64,000 nucleotides of DNA from Candidatus Pristimantibacillus lignocellulolyticus (GCA_023639215.1 CP097899.1:3344001-3408000); one strand, 5' to 3'; shown: positions 24,952 through 33,830, counted from the first letter of the stretch. Made by a program: numbers and translations. The notes: a model not told the origin generated them from the sequence alone.

Positions 24952-25239
24952 TTGCAAAAATGTGAAAAATGCAACTCACAATTTAGCTGGAATAAAATCT
25001 TTAATTCGTTTTGGTTGGCATATAAACCAATTGAATGTGACAAGTGTGGTACTAAACATAAGATTACTTTTTTGAGTAGATTTAAAGTTGTAGGCATGAC
25101 ATTTTTGCCGATGTGGATTTTTTTGCTTTTTCGTTCTCCTTACGTTAACTTCTTTGCATCCATTGGTATAGGAATTTCTATAGCAATTATAGGGTTTTTG
25201 CTCACACCATTTGTTGTTCGATACAAAGAGGCATTGTGA
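24952..25239 (+). CDS. CxxC-20-CxxC putative zinc-ribbon membrane protein (TIGR04104-like)
   Basis: A 95-residue protein begins with CEKC, has a second CDKC about 25 residues later followed by GTKHKITFLSR, then two membrane helices. This spacing and the YKPIEC...HKIT sequence match the small family named after its CxxC-20-CxxC pattern. The TTG start has a strong GGAGGAGGGG. The function is unknown; metal binding is likely. It precedes an APH-type kinase gene by 30 bases and is probably co-transcribed with it. Confidence 0.78.
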   Translation: MQKCEKCNSQFSWNKIFNSFWLAYKPIECDKCGTKHKITFLSRFKVVGMTFLPMWIFLLFRSPYVNFFASIGIGISIAIIGFLLTPFVVRYKEAL

Positions 25240-25269
25240 GGAATACCTTTGTGAAATGGGGGGCTTATT

Positions 25270-26076
25270 ATGAGTGAAATAGAAGAAGTGCTACCAGGTG
25301 GGAATGTCAACAAGGTTGTACGAATAGGCGATACTATACGCCGTAGTGCTAACAACAATCCGTATGTAAATGATCTTTTGCTTTATTTGGAAAAAAGCGG
25401 ATTCTACAATGCCCCACGTTTTCTCGGCGTGGATGAACAGGGACGAGAAATGTTTACTTTTATTCAAGGTGAGGTTCCTGGAAATGACTATCCGGATATA
25501 GCACCTTACATATGGTCGGATGCTTCGCTTATAGAAATAGCGAAATTACAGAGGAATTTTCACGATGCAACACGAGGGTTTACTTCCAAAGAAATCCCAA
25601 AAAACGCTTATCCAGATCTAGCAATAAATGAAGTCGTTTGTCATAACGACGCGGCGCCGTATAATATCGTCTTTAGAGACCAACACCCAATGGCACTCAT
25701 CGATTTTGACATGGCAAGTCCAGGCCCTCGTATTTGGGATATAGCGTATACGCTGTACACAACCGTTCCGCTTGCAAGTTTTGAGCCAGCTGTACCCGAA
25801 ACGGCGACGGTACCATATAGTCCCGTTCTACATGCTAGTAATCGGCGTCGTCGAATAGCTCTGTTTTTCGAAAGTTATGGTATGGAAGCCCCAGATAACC
25901 TAAAGAAGTGGGTTATTGAGCGTCTTCAAGCTTTGTGTGCAACCCTTTCGCAAGGCGCAGCTAATGGGGAGGAAGCTTTTGTGAAGATGGTTGAAGAAGG
26001 TCATTTGTCGCATTATGAGGAAGAAATTAAGTTTTTGACTTTGCATTTCGACGATTGGATTACATATTCAGGTTAA
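25270..26076 (+). CDS. Aminoglycoside-phosphotransferase-family kinase
   Basis: A 268-residue APH-fold kinase. The catalytic region reads EVVCHNDAAPYNIVF (Brenner motif His, Asp, Asn) followed by ALIDFDMASPGPRIWDIAY, the metal-binding DFD region with the downstream Asp. The N-lobe starts at the nucleotide-binding strand, and EMFTFIQGEVPG is the hinge. The ATG has GGGGGG upstream. It is unrelated in detail to the other APH gene in this zone (19937-20932), so they are not recent duplicates. The substrate is unknown; antibiotic resistance should not be assumed. A cassette-type repeat follows. Confidence 0.88.
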   Translation: MSEIEEVLPGGNVNKVVRIGDTIRRSANNNPYVNDLLLYLEKSGFYNAPRFLGVDEQGREMFTFIQGEVPGNDYPDIAPYIWSDASLIEIAKLQRNFHDATRGFTSKEIPKNAYPDLAINEVVCHNDAAPYNIVFRDQHPMALIDFDMASPGPRIWDIAYTLYTTVPLASFEPAVPETATVPYSPVLHASNRRRRIALFFESYGMEAPDNLKKWVIERLQALCATLSQGAANGEEAFVKMVEEGHLSHYEEEIKFLTLHFDDWITYSG

Positions 26077-26093
26077 TATACATTGATCTATTA

Positions 26094-26119
26094 TTGAGCT
26101 AACGGGTACAGTTTGAGAA
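26094..26119 (+). repeat. Cassette-type hairpin repeat, copy 9
   Basis: TTGAGCTA then ACGGGTACAGTTTGAGAAG, 17 bases after the kinase stop codon. It is the last recognisable copy in this zone. Confidence 0.65.
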
Positions 26120-26185
26120 GCTAGGCTCCAGGCTAGCCCCGTACTACGAGAAGATAAGCGAACCCTCCAAACCGTAAGGAAATGA

Positions 26186-26223
26186 AAATGGGACCCATCT
26201 GATCTGGATTGGGTCCCATTTCT
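26186..26223. terminator. Terminator between APH kinase and EcsC genes
   Basis: AAATGGGACCCA pairs with TGGGTCCCATTT around a 12-base loop between convergent genes. It can serve both directions. Confidence 0.8.
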
Positions 26224-26313
26224 CGATCACGGGTAGTACTTGAGAAGTTGTTATGTATGTCGGATAAGAGGAATTAAAAGATTCGTACTAAGTTCTTAGT
26301 TGTGGCTATATTC

Positions 26314-27060
26314 TCATATTAGAACTTCGAAATCATCGTGTAATCTCCGCAGACGATAAGCGTTCATAGCAAATTCGCGTAATTCCTCAAGAATGGTATA
26401 ATTCGCCCATGCACCTGCGACAGCGCCGATCCCAGGCACCATCTGTAGCATTTTTCGAAAATCAATAGAGTTGCGATATTCGATCTGAAATGTCTCCCAG
26501 TCCATATTTTGTGAGTATTCGGCTTCGGAGATCCATTGTTCCTTTTCAATATGCCAATGCTTGATAGAATCCAACAACCTAACACGGTTTTCCGGGCCTG
26601 AAAATGTCATTTGAAATACCCTAAGAATGAAAACACGTTCAGAGAAATGTTTGGTGTCATAACCGTAAACGTGCGCAAGCTCGAACAGAAATTTCATCTT
26701 AATCGCAATTAAAGCTGGAAAGTCTACCGCGCTAAACATAATACCGCCCGCTCCCGTTCCTGCGCCTTCGGCAACCGCGATTTTTTGGTACAGGGCAAAC
26801 AACTCTTTTGCTTCTTGATCTGCATTCTCAAGTTCCACATTATAATTTACCGAACGTCTAGGTGTATATTCCGCTCCGAACAGTGCCGTACGCACGATTG
26901 ATTTTATAGTAGTCGTAATGATGATGTGCACCTTCGGGGGAATCAAATGATTTATTCGATTGCCGATTGTTTTCGATGTTTTTTCCAGCCATCCCGGCGG
27001 TTTGAACATTTTTTGTTCCCAGTCGGCAACTTCTCTCTGTACTTTATGTTCGTAATTCAT
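26314..27060 (-). CDS. EcsC family protein
   Basis: EcsC proteins are named after the third gene of the B. subtilis ecs ABC locus; their activity is not established. This 248-residue protein shows the conserved block VAEGAGTGAGGIMFSAVDFP near the middle, LIAIKMKFLFELAHVYGYD after it, and the C-terminal glycine segment MVPGIGAVAGAWANY. The start was placed at ATG 27060 behind GAGGAG, two codons inside a possible TTG. It stands alone here without ecsA/ecsB. Base composition is somewhat higher in GC than the surrounding cassette-like zone. Confidence 0.87.
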   Translation of the reverse strand: MNYEHKVQREVADWEQKMFKPPGWLEKTSKTIGNRINHLIPPKVHIIITTTIKSIVRTALFGAEYTPRRSVNYNVELENADQEAKELFALYQKIAVAEGAGTGAGGIMFSAVDFPALIAIKMKFLFELAHVYGYDTKHFSERVFILRVFQMTFSGPENRVRLLDSIKHWHIEKEQWISEAEYSQNMDWETFQIEYRNSIDFRKMLQMVPGIGAVAGAWANYTILEELREFAMNAYRLRRLHDDFEVLI

Positions 27061-27148
27061 GATCAATCGCTCCTCAAAAAGACTTTGTTATATTATAACG
27101 AATATCTCTGTGAATCAGAACAGACTGCGGGCAGGTAACTGTCCACGA

Positions 27149-28639
27149 CTAAAGTCCAGCAGTACCTTCTAACTTAGGGAGCAAAATAATAAAGCTCGTA
27201 CCTATTCCTATTTCACTTATTACATCAACTGTTCCTTTGTGTCCATCAATAATAGACTTAGAAATCGAAAGACCGAGACCAGCACCGCCAGAAGCACGTG
27301 ACCTAGCTTGATCAACACGGAAAAACCGCTCGAATAATTGAGGTAGATGCTCTTTAGCAATTCCGACACCATTGTCTTTAATAGCTAGCTTAACAAAATT
27401 GCCTGATTCAGATAATGTTATCGTAATTTCACCAAATTGAGCATCTGTATGTTGAATTGCATTTTGGACAACATTTAGAACGACTTGTTTAATTTGATTT
27501 TTATTCCCTTCTAGGTAGGAAAACGAGTTCGGAATTGTTGTTATTGTCACTTTACGATCTTCCGCCATCATCTCAAGCTGTATTTTCATATTATCTAGTA
27601 GCTGAGCCAGGCTGAACTTCTCAACAGAGTATAAGGACTGTTCCGTCGTAATATCTAGCTTAGCTAGTTGCAACAAGTTTTCAACTAACATAGTCATTCG
27701 TTTTGATTCTTGTTCCATTGTTTTTAGGGAAGATTCAAGATGTGTTTTGTTATTCTTTGCTCCTCTTTGAAGTACCTCAATAAATCCATATATAGAAGTT
27801 ATAGGCGTGCGAAGTTCATGTGAAGCATCAGCTATAAATTGTTTCATTCGTTTATTGCTTTGCCGTTCAAGCTCGAAGGCATGATCAATTCTTTCGAGCA
27901 TATTATTATATGCAAAAGATAATTGATCAATTTCATATTGTCGTTGATTGACGGGTAATTTCTCAGATAGGTTACCAGCATTTGTACGTTCTACTACATC
28001 GATAACATTCGTTAACGGGTTTAACGTTTTTCGCAAACTTGGTAATAACAGCAGAAATCCAGTTAGCAATGCCACAAGTGCAACTACGATAAAAATAGTT
28101 AACTGTGTATACAGTTGTTTGTGTAAAGAATCTAGCTCGATGCTAACTTGCAACATACCTTTATCTCGATTAGCGTTATTACGATGAAAGACAACCATCT
28201 TATCTGCGCCTGCACTGTCAGCATATATGTAATATTTTTCGAGCTGATGATTTTTGCTAGCCTCTAAGATTTGGACATAATCCTCACTTGCAATGAGGGG
28301 AGACAGCTCTTTCTCATCATCGGATATTATCGTTATGCTACCATCAGAATTAATATAACTAACTTCCATGCCTGGCTGAAACATAATTGGTCCAATTGGG
28401 GTTCGTTCACTATCATCTCTACGTCTAGTTAATTCGCCATTCTGCTTGAGAAACGACGAATCCGGTGGCCAGGCCATTATTTGAGAATGAATGGCATCAG
28501 CTCGGTTCTCATATAGAAAATCTTTCATAAACGTATATTGTAATATACCGATAAGTAGAAATAGAATCGCAATTATGATTAATGTAGTAGTGATTAATTG
28601 TCCACGTAAAGAGCGGAGGAAATACTTTTTAGTTTGCAT
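27149..28639 (-). CDS. Sensor histidine kinase (HAMP-HisKA-HATPase)
   Basis: This 496-residue membrane kinase has a first helix at about residues 13-35, an extracytoplasmic sensor of about 130 residues, a second helix at about 175-197, a HAMP linker, and the phosphoacceptor helix ADASHELRTPITSIYGFIE (His about 275). The ATP-binding domain follows, with N box QVVLNVVQNAIQHT, G1 IKDNGVGI and G2 GGAGLGLSISKSI. It shares one base with the upstream response-regulator gene (TAATG) and thus forms a two-component operon with it. The domain order resembles ArlS/CssS-type kinases. The signal is unknown. Confidence 0.93.
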   Translation of the reverse strand: MQTKKYFLRSLRGQLITTTLIIIAILFLLIGILQYTFMKDFLYENRADAIHSQIMAWPPDSSFLKQNGELTRRRDDSERTPIGPIMFQPGMEVSYINSDGSITIISDDEKELSPLIASEDYVQILEASKNHQLEKYYIYADSAGADKMVVFHRNNANRDKGMLQVSIELDSLHKQLYTQLTIFIVVALVALLTGFLLLLPSLRKTLNPLTNVIDVVERTNAGNLSEKLPVNQRQYEIDQLSFAYNNMLERIDHAFELERQSNKRMKQFIADASHELRTPITSIYGFIEVLQRGAKNNKTHLESSLKTMEQESKRMTMLVENLLQLAKLDITTEQSLYSVEKFSLAQLLDNMKIQLEMMAEDRKVTITTIPNSFSYLEGNKNQIKQVVLNVVQNAIQHTDAQFGEITITLSESGNFVKLAIKDNGVGIAKEHLPQLFERFFRVDQARSRASGGAGLGLSISKSIIDGHKGTVDVISEIGIGTSFIILLPKLEGTAGL

Positions 28640-29322
28640 TATACATCCATCCTATAGCCAGCACCTCGTAAGGTGCGAATAATCCGATGTTCTTTATCTC
28701 CCAATTTTTCACGAATAGCACGAATATATACTTCTACAATATTTTGTTCTCCTCCAAAGTCGTAACCCCATAATTTTTCTAATATAATCGTTTTACTTAG
28801 CACAGCACCGTTATGCAAAAGTAGTAATCTAAGTAATTCATACTCCGTAGGAGAGAGTTCTAATACTTGTCCATCGTAAGTGATCTCTTTACGCCGATCA
28901 TCAAGGATGAATAGCCCATAACGAACTTCTCCTAATAAATTAGGAAACTGATTACGTACTCTCGCATGAATACGTGCGATCAATTCACTGAAGCTAAACG
29001 GCTTAATTAAATAATCATCAGCGCCTAAAGTAAATCCGTTCACACGGTCCTCTATGTCATCTTTAGCAGTGAGCATAATAATCGCAATTACATTTCCCTT
29101 ATCTTTTAACGTTTTACACACATCAAAACCATTCATAACTGGCATCATCACATCAAGTATGACGACATGTGGCTTAAATTGTTCAGTTTTTTCGATTGCA
29201 ATCATACCATTGGTGGCCGTTTCAATTGTTGCACCTTCATTCATTAAACCTAATTCTAAAAACTGGAGAATACTATCCTCGTCATCAACTATTAATATTT
29301 TTATTCCATTTAAATGACTCAT
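28639..29322 (-). CDS. OmpR/PhoB-family response regulator
   Basis: A 227-residue DNA-binding regulator. The receiver domain (about residues 8-120) has the acidic DDED, the phosphoacceptor Asp in HVVILDVMMPVMNG, the Thr in IIMLTAKDD and the Lys in YLIKPFSF. The winged-helix output domain (about 130-226) has ELSPTEYELLRLLLLHNG and VEVYIRAIREKLGD. It is the first gene of the pair with the histidine kinase. AGGAAGG precedes the ATG. The regulon cannot be read from the window. Confidence 0.94.
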   Translation of the reverse strand: MSHLNGIKILIVDDEDSILQFLELGLMNEGATIETATNGMIAIEKTEQFKPHVVILDVMMPVMNGFDVCKTLKDKGNVIAIIMLTAKDDIEDRVNGFTLGADDYLIKPFSFSELIARIHARVRNQFPNLLGEVRYGLFILDDRRKEITYDGQVLELSPTEYELLRLLLLHNGAVLSKTIILEKLWGYDFGGEQNIVEVYIRAIREKLGDKEHRIIRTLRGAGYRMDV

Positions 29323-29370
29323 ATACTACGTCCTTCCTAAGCTTTCGCGATTTGTTCATGAAGCTTCATG

Positions 29371-29405
29371 TCATCTTTTTTGTGCTGACAAGCGAATGTT
29401 TTGAA
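29371..29405 (+). repeat. Partial copy of dispersed repeat (right end)
   Basis: TCATCTTTTTTGTGCTGAC followed by AAGCGAATGTTTTGAA matches, with a few changes, the right end of the element at 41739-41906. The left part is missing or too diverged to see. Confidence 0.5.
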
Positions 29406-29500
29406 GCATTATATTAGATGGTGGCTGATTTGTCGAAAAAAGGATAAAATAATAAGATCAATGATCGTAAGGAAGATCGAAACATCTAAGGAGTCCTGCT

Positions 29501-30790
29501 ATGAGAACATGGAGTTTACGTCAAAGTGTTAATTTATCTATTGCTTTATCATTTATTGGATTGTTAATTGTCTATCCATTTCAACAAACATTTTTCGGGG
29601 GATTACTATTCGCAGCTTTTTGTGCTGCTACGATTGGTGGTCTTGCTGATTCATTTGCAGTTAGTGCATTATTTGGTCAACCTTTGAAAGTGCGGTGGCC
29701 AAATTGGTTAGGTACTAATATTATTGCTCGAAATCGAGATCGTTTAATAGACGAGCTCGTGGACATGGTTGAACAAGAGCTATTATCGACAGAAATGATT
29801 GTGAAGCAACTTAAAGATTATGATGCTGCTACAGTTATTGTTCACTATGTTGAAAGTACTGAAGGGAAACAAGCGATCAAAGATCTGCTTCGTCAATTAC
29901 TAGTTGATCTGTTGAAAGTAAGTAACCCTGCCGTATTAAGCTTATCTTTAAATCGCCTTATTAATCAAGGGCTGCAACATAGTAACCTAACTCCAATAAT
30001 ACAACAGTTTATTACTTGGAGTGTGAAAGAAAAGTACGATCATATGATCATTGCAACAGTTTCCAAACAGCTACGAAAATTGCTAGAAAAGCCCGGTGTT
30101 AAACAGTTTCTACATGATTTTATTGGTACAGCATTGCGTTCATACGAACAGAATAAGAAGGGTAGACAATTTGTAAATGGGGTTGCTGGATTGAATGCAG
30201 ATGAGCTAACTGAAAAGTTGCTGAAAATTGCTGACGATTTACTACTTGCCATTCAAAATGACGATCATCCACTGCAGAAAAAGCTTCAACTATATATCGT
30301 TCAGTTCAGTAATAGACTGCAAGAAGATGAGAAGTATGCCGCCGACATATCAAGAAAAATTGAAGTATTATTTGAAAAGTTAACATCTTCATTGTTAACA
30401 AAGGATATGATTTCTAATGTTCTTACTCAATTACGAGATCAACTAGATCGATCAGAGTATAAGAACGAAGAAGGCGCATTAGCGGCTTGGATCGACTCTA
30501 AAGTTGATGATCTACTTCTTTCACTAAGATTTCGCCAACAATTACTGGAACAATTCAATCATTATATAAGGAGTGCGCTAATACAATTTGTGGAACGTAA
30601 TCATACATATATTGGACAATTAGTTCGTACCAAATTAGAACTATTTAATGTAGAACAATTGATCGCGCTTGTACAGGAGAAAACAGAAAAAGATTTACAA
30701 TATATTCGTTTGAACGGTACAGCAGTAGGCTCTTTAATTGGAGTTCTCCTATATCTTATTCAGTATAGTATAGGGGGAGTGCTATCATGA
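29501..30790 (+). CDS. DUF445 family membrane protein (first of tandem pair)
   Basis: A 429-residue protein with N-terminal membrane helices and the conserved DUF445 block GGLADSFAVSALFGQPLKVRWP, then IIARNRDRLIDELVDMV. The long middle is a charged, helical region and the C-terminus has another hydrophobic helix (VGSLIGVLLYLIQYSIGGVL). The protein is related to YjiN/YheB-type proteins of unknown function. It has Ser where its partner has Trp (ADSFAV versus ADWFAV). It overlaps the next DUF445 gene by four bases, so the two products are translated together and may form a hetero-oligomer. Confidence 0.9.
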   Translation: MRTWSLRQSVNLSIALSFIGLLIVYPFQQTFFGGLLFAAFCAATIGGLADSFAVSALFGQPLKVRWPNWLGTNIIARNRDRLIDELVDMVEQELLSTEMIVKQLKDYDAATVIVHYVESTEGKQAIKDLLRQLLVDLLKVSNPAVLSLSLNRLINQGLQHSNLTPIIQQFITWSVKEKYDHMIIATVSKQLRKLLEKPGVKQFLHDFIGTALRSYEQNKKGRQFVNGVAGLNADELTEKLLKIADDLLLAIQNDDHPLQKKLQLYIVQFSNRLQEDEKYAADISRKIEVLFEKLTSSLLTKDMISNVLTQLRDQLDRSEYKNEEGALAAWIDSKVDDLLLSLRFRQQLLEQFNHYIRSALIQFVERNHTYIGQLVRTKLELFNVEQLIALVQEKTEKDLQYIRLNGTAVGSLIGVLLYLIQYSIGGVLS

Positions 30791-32112
30791 AAATGCGTCG
30801 TAAAGCTAATATTAGTTTGTTGTTATTAGCGATTCTATTTGTAATATCTCTTATTCTGAAATGGACGCTTAATCATCCTTGGTGGTGCGAAGCATTACTA
30901 TTTATTGCGGAAGCAGGGATGGTAGGTGCATTAGCAGATTGGTTTGCCGTTTCGGCATTATTCCGTCATCCACTTGGAATGAAATGGATTCCACATACCG
31001 CTATTGTTCCCAAAAATCGTGATAAATTAATCGACGGAGTCGTATATTTAGTCGAAGAACAGCTCTTAAACAAAGAAATGATTGAACAGCAACTGAACAA
31101 GATGAAAATGTCAGAAATTCTAATCTCATTTGTAGACCGCAAATGGGATAGTAAAAGTTCGGAACAATGGATTCAAAGCTTGCTCTCCAAAGTAGTTAGT
31201 TCCGTACAAAGTGAGAAGCTAGCTAACGGAGTTGCATCTAAAATTAATGAGAAAATTGAGGGAGCACCAGCAACTTCTTACATTGGTAAAGGACTATCCT
31301 ATGCACTTGAGAAGCAATATGATCAATTTTTAATTGAAAAACTAATTGAATTGGCTCAAGAAAGAGTGCAACAACCGGATGTGAAACCAGCAATAAAAGC
31401 TTTATTAGAACAAGAAAAAGATAAAGCATTGGAGAAAAACGGTGGTGGATGGTTAGCGAAGACATTGTTTTCATTTGCTGAAGCAGCAAATGCCGTTAAT
31501 TTTGATGATGCCGCTGATGTGCTATATCGTGATATCGTATTATTGCTAGTGCAATTGAAAAACCCGCAGCATGAACTGCGTGTTATGTTGTCGGAGCAAT
31601 TGCAAAGTTTGGCCCAGCAACTTCAAGAAGCCGATCAAGATGTAGCAACGGTTATAGAGCATTGGAAACAACAATTACTACAAGAGATAACGATTTCGCC
31701 ATTGTTACAGCAATTGATTGAATATATTCAAAGTCAATTAAGTGGAGCAAATGATACGCAAAAAGTACCATATCCAAAATTACAAAAATGGTTGACTAGA
31801 TTGATGCGATCATATTGGGAGTGGTTCAAATCCGATATACAATCACAACAACTAGTGGAATCGAAGTTAAAGCATTTTCTAAGTCATCTTATTGAACATG
31901 AGCATGCTGTAATAGGGAAGATTGTGCGCTCAACTTTAGATACATTTTCTGAAGAGCGATTGGTTGAATTCGTGGAAGATAAAGTCGATATTGATTTACA
32001 ACGAATCCGTGTTAATGGTGCATTAATTGGTGCGGCTATAGGTGCAGTACTTTACTTGCTACTACATGGCGTATATGAACCTCTACTTAACTATATGGGG
32101 ATTATTTCATAG
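30787..32112 (+). CDS. DUF445 family membrane protein (second of tandem pair)
   Basis: A 441-residue paralogue of the preceding protein, with two N-terminal helices, the family signature GALADWFAVSALFRHPLGMK, then IVPKNRDKLIDGVVYLV, a long charged helical middle and a C-terminal hydrophobic segment GALIGAAIGAVLYLLLHGVY. Both proteins repeat the RNRDKLID-like and DLQRIRVNG motifs. Start and stop overlap by ATGA. The molecular role of DUF445 is not established; envelope-related roles are family speculation. Confidence 0.91.
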   Translation: MKMRRKANISLLLLAILFVISLILKWTLNHPWWCEALLFIAEAGMVGALADWFAVSALFRHPLGMKWIPHTAIVPKNRDKLIDGVVYLVEEQLLNKEMIEQQLNKMKMSEILISFVDRKWDSKSSEQWIQSLLSKVVSSVQSEKLANGVASKINEKIEGAPATSYIGKGLSYALEKQYDQFLIEKLIELAQERVQQPDVKPAIKALLEQEKDKALEKNGGGWLAKTLFSFAEAANAVNFDDAADVLYRDIVLLLVQLKNPQHELRVMLSEQLQSLAQQLQEADQDVATVIEHWKQQLLQEITISPLLQQLIEYIQSQLSGANDTQKVPYPKLQKWLTRLMRSYWEWFKSDIQSQQLVESKLKHFLSHLIEHEHAVIGKIVRSTLDTFSEERLVEFVEDKVDIDLQRIRVNGALIGAAIGAVLYLLLHGVYEPLLNYMGIIS

Positions 32113-32162
32113 TCATATGCTCTGGATTATTTTCATATCATGTTCTGTAAGGGGATGATGAT

Positions 32163-32510
32163 ATGAAAAGTGAAGTCAGCCGATATTATCAATTGAAACA
32201 AAAACAAAAGTTAATAGAACAAGAATTGGCTCAATTGAAAGAACAAATATTAGCTAAAATGGCGGAAGAAGATAGTTCAGAGCAGATTATTGGTAGTTAT
32301 AAAGTGAAACTTGTTACATCTGAACGTAAAGAATATCAGGAGAACTTACTGTTTAATGCTTTGCCTGATCCAGAACTTTGGCGTATGTTATCCAAACCTG
32401 ATCAAGGGAAAATAACGGGACTTATTAAAGTCGGAGCTATTCAAGAAGATCAGCTTAAGGAGACGTATACGGTTCGACAACAAGTCGCGTTAATCATTGA
32501 TAAGAAGTAA
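32163..32510 (+). CDS. Small coiled-coil protein of unknown function
   Basis: A 115-residue soluble protein whose first 40 residues form a strongly predicted charged coiled coil (YYQLKQKQKLIEQELAQLKE). The rest is mixed, with GSYKVKLVTSERKEY and a C-terminal GAIQEDQLKETYTV. Its shape resembles small phage-type Gp157-like proteins, but I cannot assign a family. AAGGGGATGATGAT precedes the ATG. It lies 50 bases after the DUF445 pair on the same strand and is closed by a strong terminator, so it is the third gene of that operon. Confidence 0.78.
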   Translation: MKSEVSRYYQLKQKQKLIEQELAQLKEQILAKMAEEDSSEQIIGSYKVKLVTSERKEYQENLLFNALPDPELWRMLSKPDQGKITGLIKVGAIQEDQLKETYTVRQQVALIIDKK

Positions 32511-32542
32511 GAGAAAGTGCAAAACAGTTGCTCATATAACTC

Positions 32543-32588
32543 AAAGCGAGTGAAAAATGGTAAAAACCATTGTTCACTCGCTTTTTTT
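32543..32588 (+). terminator. Terminator of DUF445 operon
   Basis: AAAGCGAGTGA pairs with TCACTCGCTTT, extended by an inner ATGG/CCAT, and followed by seven T. Confidence 0.92.
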
Positions 32589-32730
32589 GTTTTTCCCAAG
32601 TTAGGGGTAGAAAAATGTTTGATTGATGATGAAATAAGTTGGTCAATTGCATACTTTTTTTACTCATTCACAGACAACTTTCCATCCCTCAACATAAGTA
32701 ATAAAGCTTAAAATGAATTTATTGAGATAG

Positions 32731-32744
32731 AGAAAGCGCTTACT
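32731..32744 (+). promoter_or_regulatory. CRE-like operator
   Basis: AGAAAGCGCTTACT has the palindromic AAGCGCTT core of catabolite-responsive elements bound by CcpA or related LacI-family proteins. It lies 142 bases upstream of the permease operon start, before the tandem leader. It would link the sugar operon to carbon catabolite control. Confidence 0.55.
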
Positions 32745-32747
32745 TAA

Positions 32748-32872
32748 ATGCTTCCGATGTTACTGTTCATCATCAATGAAGTATGACGGGAAGTTAATGA
32801 AAAGTTTGGTGTATGCTTCCGATGCTACTTTTCATCACCAAGGAAGCATGACAAGTAGTTAATGAAAAGTTT
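32748..32872 (+). repeat. Tandem leader repeat upstream of sugar permease operon
   Basis: Two 60-bp copies (32748-32807 and 32813-32872) begin with ATGCTTCCGATGYTACT and end with TTAATGAAAAGTTT. The second copy runs directly into the AAGGAGGG ribosome site. Similar tandem leaders occur at 34764 and 43412. Confidence 0.82.
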
Positions 32873-32885
32873 AAGGAGGGTGACA

Positions 32886-33830
32886 ATGAATCCTGCACTT
32901 GAAAGTAAAACGGTTCGAAAAAAGTTTACAATAAGCACGAAATATCGTTTATTGCTGTATGCGTCACCATTTTTAATACTCGTGTTTATATTTAGCTATT
33001 TCCCGTTATACGGTTGGACGTACGCATTTTTCAATTATCGTGTTGGATTTCCCTTATTGGATACTGAATTTGTTGGTTTTAAATGGTTTACCTCTATCAT
33101 TAATAATGAATTTCAAGTAAAAGAAGTTACTAGAGTATTGAGGAATACTTTCGGCATTAGTACACTAGGACTTCTGACATCAATTTTGCCTGTTATCTTT
33201 GCCGTGTTACTCGTTGAAATTAAGACCAATTGGTATAAACGTATCGTACAGACGTTAACGACATTACCTAACTTTATTAGCTGGGTACTTGTGTACGCGA
33301 TTGCATTCATGTTGTTTTCAGTAGATAACGGAATTGTTAATAAGTTAATGATCCAATTGGGCTTCCAGGACAAAGCGATTAATTACTTAGCTTCTCCAGA
33401 TTTCATTTGGATTAAGATGACAATCTGGAATGTTTGGAAAACATTAGGTTGGAGTGCAATACTCTATATCGCTGCCATCACTTCGATAGACCAAGAATTA
33501 TACGATGCAGCTAAGGTTGATGGAGCGGGACGTTTCCGGTTAATGTGGCATATAACTTTACCTGGGGTGATGTCAACATTCTTCGTACTGTTGTTGCTAT
33601 CGATCGCAAACTTTATGAACAACGGTCTTGAGCAATACTTTGTTTTCCAGAACAGCTTGAATAAGGACTCGATAGAGGTTCTTGATTTGTACGTATATAA
33701 CACAGGACTTGTCGGTTATAACTTCTCTTTTGCTACTGCTGTTAGTATGTTGAAATCATTTGTAAGTATATTCTTACTCTTTGTCGCGAATCAACTTTCA
33801 AAATGGGTAAGAGGGGAATCTGTTATCTAG
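32886..33830 (+). CDS. Sugar ABC transporter permease, LplB/UgpA type
   Basis: A 314-residue inner-membrane subunit with six helices. The EAA loop reads YDAAKVDGAGRFRLMWHITLP. The stretch YFPLYGWTYAFFNYRVGFP at the first periplasmic loop is characteristic of the LplB branch used for oligo- or polysaccharide-derived sugars in Paenibacillus. AAGGAGGG precedes the ATG at 32886; an earlier in-frame ATG lies inside the leader repeat. It pairs with the next permease and the binding protein at 35034. No ATPase is encoded in the locus. Confidence 0.94.
   Translation: MNPALESKTVRKKFTISTKYRLLLYASPFLILVFIFSYFPLYGWTYAFFNYRVGFPLLDTEFVGFKWFTSIINNEFQVKEVTRVLRNTFGISTLGLLTSILPVIFAVLLVEIKTNWYKRIVQTLTTLPNFISWVLVYAIAFMLFSVDNGIVNKLMIQLGFQDKAINYLASPDFIWIKMTIWNVWKTLGWSAILYIAAITSIDQELYDAAKVDGAGRFRLMWHITLPGVMSTFFVLLLLSIANFMNNGLEQYFVFQNSLNKDSIEVLDLYVYNTGLVGYNFSFATAVSMLKSFVSIFLLFVANQLSKWVRGESVI

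Noticed and set aside
13166..26119. Classical chromosomal integron
   Set aside because: The repeat core does not match the usual attC consensus, and no integron integrase or primary attachment site is visible, so only a cassette-like array is claimed.
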